NCBI RefSeq assembly: GCF_014358015.1
Contig: NZ_JACONV010000008.1
Location: 117,573-181,572 of the forward strand
Source of the DNA: Pseudomonas triticifolii
Lineage (GTDB): Bacteria; Pseudomonadota; Gammaproteobacteria; Pseudomonadales; Pseudomonadaceae
DNA length: 64,000 nucleotides
Direction of reading: 5' to 3'
The notes beneath the pieces were generated by a model that was not told the DNA's origin, did not search any database, and saw only the letters and a list, made by a program, of their open reading frames with translations. Both the position numbers and the translations under genes were made by a program. Below, piece after piece: positions 63,951-64,000 of this stretch (positions are counted from its first letter, which is position 1; every line of letters starts with the position of its first letter).

Positions 63951-63976
63951 CACCTTCTTCTATATAGAAGAAGGTG
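63951..63976. promoter_or_regulatory. 26-bp perfect palindrome upstream of rhtA
   Basis: CACCTTCTTCTAT is followed directly by its exact reverse complement ATAGAAGAAGGTG. It is six bases from the previous palindrome. It may be a second operator or a hairpin; there is no T-run after it. Confidence 0.55.
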
Positions 63977-64000
63977 TTGGAACTATTTTGGTGCATTCCA

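Noticed and set aside
1..64000. tRNA, rRNA, CRISPR array, insertion sequence or prophage
   Set aside because: No cloverleaf-like segment, regularly spaced repeats, transposase or integrase motifs were seen on either strand.

Overview
The window is high-GC, densely coded DNA typical of Pseudomonas. Gene content points to the P. syringae / P. fluorescens side of the genus: an inositol-type sugar ABC importer, a PA2274-like monooxygenase divergent from soxR, a fused Sha/Mrp antiporter, Ku-LigD and a Wzx-type exopolysaccharide locus. This is inference from recognised protein families; no search was run. No rRNA, tRNA, CRISPR array, transposase or phage gene was seen.

Layout. 1-4.95 kb: end of a Gfo/Idh/MocA dehydrogenase, then a ribose/inositol-type ABC importer (binding protein, double ATPase, permease) preceded by a perfect palindrome matching the rhizobial IolR motif. 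5.2-10.3 kb: a DksA paralogue lacking the full zinc site, a chemoreceptor without a periplasmic domain, a DUF2235 lipase-like protein resembling type VI effectors, DUF2789 and a conserved hypothetical. 10.3-16.4 kb: six-gene Sha/Mrp cation/proton antiporter operon with every junction overlapping. 16.5-22.8 kb: DMT exporter divergent from a cupin regulator, a FAD/NAD(P) oxidoreductase, soxR with its target, and an msuD-sfnR sulfonate-sulfur pair. 23-29 kb: Ku and LigD (NHEJ), a nucleotide-transporter-like protein and an exported aldo/keto reductase. 29-41 kb: phosphatidylserine synthase, glycerophosphodiesterase, a hydroxyacid dehydrogenase, a small amidotransferase/monooxygenase pair, MarR, a short-chain fatty-acid permease with a 3-oxoacid CoA-transferase and LysR regulator, a small lipoprotein, LysE and an SsuE-type FMN reductase, with REP-like repeats in the spacers.

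41-58.9 kb: a 15-gene exopolysaccharide operon on the minus strand. From the promoter it runs: Fe(II)/2-oxoglutarate dioxygenase, DegT aminotransferase, Wzx flippase, GT2, Wzb phosphatase, Wzc kinase, WbqC, an RfaH antiterminator, GT2, GT4, a PslG-like glycosidase, two GT4s, a WcaJ-type initiating transferase and a Wza-type outer-membrane lipoprotein, ending at a strong terminator. The long leader holds two ops elements (GGCGGTAGC core), the recruitment signal for RfaH, so the operon appears to carry both its own antiterminator and the matching DNA signal. No Wzy polymerase is visible, and the glycosidase has Gly where the catalytic Glu is expected.

59.4-64 kb: a cysteine-desulfurase-like enzyme, an aminopeptidase P, a small lipoprotein and an RhtA-like exporter with two perfect palindromes upstream.
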